This document shows, one piece after another, positions 63,262-64,000 of a stretch of 64,000 nucleotides of DNA. Source of the DNA: Veillonella agrestimuris (GTDB lineage Bacteria > Bacillota > Negativicutes > Veillonellales > Veillonellaceae); contig NZ_CALPCS010000002.1 in assembly GCF_943193065.1 (NCBI RefSeq), positions 1 through 64,000 of the forward strand, given 5' to 3'. Numbering within the stretch: position 1 is the first letter of the stretch; each line of letters begins with the position of its first letter. The translations under genes were made by a program, and so were the position numbers. Below the pieces are notes generated by a model, which was not told the DNA's origin, did no database searches, and worked only from the letters and a program-made list of their open reading frames with translations.

Positions 63262-64000
63262 ATGAATATTTCTGTGATTGGCTCTGGCAGCTGGGGAACA
63301 GCGCTAGCGATGAAAGCTGTCGTTGCAGGCAATGAAACGACACTTTACTGCCGTCGGCCAGAATTCGCGAAACTTCTAGAGGAAACTGGAGAAAATAAAG
63401 ACTATTTGCCTGGTGTACGTTTACCAAAGGCGCTTACTATTAGCACTGACCTTACATATGCCATCGAAAGTGCAGATATAGTACTTCTTGTGACACCATC
63501 TATACATGTGCGTAATACATTGCAGAGCATTAAGGATTTCGTAAAAAAAGATCAAATCTTTGTGCTTTGCTCAAAAGGTGTGGAACAGTCGACAGGTAAA
63601 TTATTAACTACTGTAGTAGAGGAAGAACTCCGTGGGAAGGGTACGCATCTAGTAGCTTTGTCAGGACCAAACCATGCTGAAGAAATAGCGCGTAACTTAC
63701 CAGCTGCTGCCGTTATAGGCGCAGAAGCTATAGATATAGCAGAGAAAGTGCAACAAGCATTACACTGCCAAGAATTTCGTATTTATACTACAGATGATAT
63801 CGTTGGTGTTGAGCTGGGAGGTGCTACTAAGAATATTATAGCCTTAGCCGCTGGTATCGTAGAGGGTTTGTCATTAGGGGACAATAGTAAAGCTTTATTA
63901 TTAACAAGAGGGCTCCATGAAATGACTCGATTTGGTGTAGCATTAGGGGCTAAAAAAGAAACCTATTCTGGTTTAGCGGGCATGGGAGATTTAATTGCTA
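63262..64000 (+). CDS. gpsA: Glycerol-3-phosphate dehydrogenase (NAD(P)+), 5' part
   Basis: Reduces dihydroxyacetone phosphate to glycerol-3-phosphate for phospholipid synthesis. The first 246 codons lie in the window; the gene runs off its right edge. The NAD-binding motif VIGSGSWGTALA (5-16), the segment ALSGPNHAEEIARNLPAA, the catalytic Lys in GGATKNIIALAAGI and the later GLAGMGDL are visible. AGGAG lies just before the ATG. It is coupled to plsY, its downstream consumer. Confidence 0.95.
   Translation, partial: MNISVIGSGSWGTALAMKAVVAGNETTLYCRRPEFAKLLEETGENKDYLPGVRLPKALTISTDLTYAIESADIVLLVTPSIHVRNTLQSIKDFVKKDQIFVLCSKGVEQSTGKLLTTVVEEELRGKGTHLVALSGPNHAEEIARNLPAAAVIGAEAIDIAEKVQQALHCQEFRIYTTDDIVGVELGGATKNIIALAAGIVEGLSLGDNSKALLLTRGLHEMTRFGVALGAKKETYSGLAGMGDLIA

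Overview
The window is a compact, AT-rich chromosomal segment of a Firmicutes-type bacterium, most probably a Negativicute of the genus Veillonella. The evidence is the Firmicutes-style housekeeping order (rimP-nusA-ylxR-L7Ae-infB-rbfA-nrnA-truB-ribF; proBA-nadD-yqeK-LCP-rsfS), an IspH-S1 fusion after cmk-plsC, no sporulation genes, and a phosphoethanolamine transferase that fits a diderm envelope. The genus name is an inference from gene content. About 64 protein genes, five tRNAs and one probable stand-alone structured RNA are present. Nearly everything lies on the + strand; only rpsT, an HD-GYP gene and the phosphoethanolamine transferase are on the - strand. I see no insertion sequence, prophage, CRISPR array or defence island.

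Layout. 1-5.3 kb: nucleoside and purine salvage (Nudix hydrolase, deoB, NCS2 purine permease, adenine deaminase). 5.4-10.5 kb: rpsT, polA, coaE, a lytic transglycosylase and an unknown gene translationally linked to it. 10.5-18.4 kb: the translation-factor operon rimP to ribF, with its own strong promoter. 18.4-22.6 kb: a chorismate mutase-shikimate kinase fusion, recD2 and comF, convergent with an HD-GYP gene. 22.6-26.5 kb: AT-rich sequence with a roughly 230-nt RNA gene, a polar amino-acid ABC transporter and a cold-shock gene. 26.6-31 kb: hpf, secA and prfB (with a programmed frameshift). 31-40.6 kb: envelope genes (LmeA-like protein, DUF5693 membrane protein, CsaB), a split transketolase, then ftsE-ftsX-M23 peptidase-S41 protease. 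40.6-49.8 kb: obgE, yhbY, proBA, a tiny membrane ORF, nadD, yqeK, a degenerate LCP protein, rsfS, cvfB and trkA. 49.8-54.5 kb: trkH, an MBL hydrolase, a five-tRNA operon and the phosphoethanolamine transferase. 54.6-64 kb: scpAB, rluB, an HI0933-type flavoprotein, cmk, plsC, ispH-S1, der, plsY and the start of gpsA.

Most genes are packed into operons with short gaps or ATGA, TAATG or GTGA overlaps, so translational coupling is likely to be common. Several starts had to be moved to the Shine-Dalgarno-supported codon. rpsT, secA and prfB all begin with TTG.

The observations most worth following are: a prfB frameshift site whose in-frame stop is TAA rather than the usual TGA; an apparently independent structured RNA at 23029-23257 with promoter and terminator; a perfect SD and ATG inside ispH-S1 that could yield S1 alone, with codon usage that seems to shift there; a bidirectional terminator buried inside comF; and a secA promoter whose -35 box is the loop of the hpf terminator. 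I found no clearly new multi-gene system. The nearest candidate is the LmeA-like/DUF5693/CsaB envelope cluster.
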